Below are positions 63,173 to 64,000 of a stretch of 64,000 nucleotides of DNA, in pieces; position 1 is the first letter of the stretch; every line of letters begins with the position of its first letter. Made by a program: the position numbers and the translations under genes. The DNA lies in NCBI RefSeq assembly GCF_000265365.1, contig NC_018011.1, positions 992,001 through 1,056,000 of the forward strand. The letters run 5' to 3'. A model generated the notes under the pieces. That model saw nothing but the letters and a program-made list of their open reading frames with translations, searched no databases and had not been told where the DNA came from. The stretch comes from Alistipes finegoldii DSM 17242 (GTDB taxonomy: Bacteria > Bacteroidota > Bacteroidia > Bacteroidales > Rikenellaceae).

Positions 63173-63625
63173 AAAAGAGGGTTTGCCTGTTCTCGCGCAC
63201 ACGCTACGGACACAACGCACGGAATACAAGCCTTTGCCGTAGGTCGTCACCGATGAACCGCTAGGGAGAAGGCCCAGGTAGTACGCGTCGTACCTGGTGT
63301 CGTAGCTGGTCGTAGCCGACCAGTAATAGCCGTTGACGTTAGCCGGGTTGCCACCGTTGCCGGCAAGAGGAAAACCCGAAGCAACCGCTGTGAGCCCGGG
63401 CGACGAAACGGCGGCGGGAGCGAAGCCCGCACCGCAGGAAGAGTCGTCGCGGCGGCTTCGTCGGGGCGACCGACGAAACAGTACCGGAGCCGAAAAGCAG
63501 CGGGCGTCGCCGACCCGAAAAGGGACCGGACAAGCCCGCTGAAACTCCGGCGGGTTACTGAACAGGCACGGCTCGCTCCGCATACACCCCGCAGGATGAC
63601 GCGGATTCCGGCACGAAACCCTCTG
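63173..63625 (-). repeat. DGR template-like cassette B (Avd-proximal, adenine-depleted core)
   Basis: 453-bp unit nearly identical to cassette A in the leader and both flanks of the core, but its core (63231-63307) reads SYDTRYDAYYLGLLPSGSSVTTYGKG instead of the AAC blocks. It is therefore a second template or a diversified, variable-repeat-like copy. Differences from A include many at A positions but also several that are not, plus indels of one and two codons. Confidence 0.8.
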
Positions 63626-63634
63626 CAAGTGTTT

Positions 63635-64000
63635 TCAAAGATCGTTCGATTCGCCCCCGTCCCTGCGGACGACAGCGTTTTTGGTCAGGTATTTGTCCCA
63701 TGCGGCCAGTTGCTTGGAAATCGCCTCGGACCGCTCGCTCAACAACACGTATTGTTTGAGCGAAAGCTGTTTCAGGTCGTGAAGAATCCGCAGGTAGATC
63801 TTCACCTCCTCGATATGCTCCCGACACAGCGCCACCTCGCAGAGTTTTTCGCGGCTTCGGTTGGCCCGGAACAGGCAGAGCATCATCGTCATCAGCATCT
63901 TTTTCAGGTCCTCGCCGATCGTGTAGCGGAAATCGCGCTGGAACGTCCGGCTGACCGTATAGACGCGCAGCAGCAGATCGTAGGCATCCTTAAATACCGG
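63635..64000 (-). CDS. avd: DGR accessory variability determinant (Avd), 5' end missing
   Basis: Frame open from the right edge: FKDAYDLLLRVYTVSRTFQRDFRY, TIGEDLKKMLMTMMLCLFRANR, CREHIEEVKIYLRILHDLKQLSLKQYVLLSERSEAISKQLAAWDKYL. This is the four-helix-bundle 23S-rRNA-IVP-like family that binds the DGR RT and template RNA. An internal ATG at 63898 would give only 87 residues and is not the true start. Ends 9 bp before cassette B. Confidence 0.9.
   Translation of the reverse strand, partial: PVFKDAYDLLLRVYTVSRTFQRDFRYTIGEDLKKMLMTMMLCLFRANRSREKLCEVALCREHIEEVKIYLRILHDLKQLSLKQYVLLSERSEAISKQLAAWDKYLTKNAVVRRDGGESNDL

Larger units (their letters stand above)
61361..64000 (-). other. Diversity-generating retroelement (DGR), core components
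   Basis: In - strand order: avd (partial), template cassette B, template cassette A, reverse transcriptase. DGRs copy a template repeat into cDNA with random changes at adenines and write it over a variable repeat in a target gene, usually for a C-type-lectin-fold binding protein. All core parts are here; the target with its variable repeat is not in the window. Confidence 0.9.

Noticed and set aside
62654..63628. Two 161-residue open frames covering the DGR cassettes as protein genes
   Set aside because: Only the last 50 residues look like a protein (FISUMP end); the rest is Arg/Pro/Cys-rich with no family pattern, and it is the same in both copies. They are better read as template RNA cassettes.
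35500..64000. Direct repeat of the tRNA-His 3' end marking the right end of the element
   Set aside because: I scanned for the T-arm/acceptor sequence and found no convincing second copy; the junction stays undefined.
1..64000. CRISPR arrays, rRNA genes, riboswitches
   Set aside because: No regularly spaced repeats of CRISPR type, no rRNA-like stretch and no leader I could match to a known riboswitch class.

Overview
The window looks like a chromosome segment of a gut Bacteroidota, most likely Alistipes/Rikenellaceae-like (inference). The support is: SusC/SusD pairs, a hybrid two-component regulator, Bacteroidota -7 elements (TAnnTTTG) before several genes, the order bamD-rpoZ-coaBC-recN, an IntDOT-type integrase, RteC/DUF1896/DUF4099 mobile-element genes, Mfa/Fim-type fimbriae, and moderately GC-rich coding sequence with AT-rich gaps.

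Layout. 1-17.4 kb is a polysaccharide utilization locus: the 3' part of a hybrid histidine kinase/AraC regulator, then a PKD lipoprotein, SusC, SusD, a beta-propeller glycosidase-like lipoprotein, three GH110-like beta-helix enzymes, an alpha/beta hydrolase and a six-hairpin glycosidase, all tightly packed on the + strand. The GH110-like set suggests removal of alpha-linked galactose from a host-type glycan. 17.4-18.7 kb is an AT-rich stretch holding a decayed rteC-like gene. 18.7-20.9 kb has a sugar aminotransferase and an oxidoreductase that is out of frame at a C9 tract. 21-35.3 kb is mostly core genome: gcvH, mdh, a TonB receptor, greA, a cardiolipin synthase, a broken outer-membrane barrel gene, bamD-rpoZ-coaBC-recN, and groES-groEL.

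A tRNA-His at 35.47 kb is followed by a tyrosine recombinase and an 18 kb integrated element (about 35.6-53.7 kb). It carries two excisionase-like HTH genes, an ATPase, a fimbrial operon with a FISUMP-domain protein, DUF1896 and DUF4099/3945 genes, a Fic protein, a histone H1-like gene, a MobC/TraG coupling protein, an intact IS3-family IS, and rteC. No relaxase or conjugation pore is visible, so it looks like a degenerate or mobilizable CTnDOT-like element. Three of its promoter regions carry the same operator-like array: three CGGAC boxes at an exact 10-bp period.

53.9-61.3 kb holds a cluster of PepSY-like (DUF2874-type) periplasmic proteins, one interrupted by an in-frame TGA. Between them lie a protein with six tandem helix-turn-helix repeats, a DUF805 membrane protein, a beta-barrel protein and a FKBP-like isomerase with a probable frameshift in its signal peptide. 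61.3-64 kb is a diversity-generating retroelement (DGR): reverse transcriptase, two tandem ~450-bp template-repeat cassettes that are nearly identical except in the AAC-rich core, and an Avd gene that runs off the right edge. Its target gene is not in the window.
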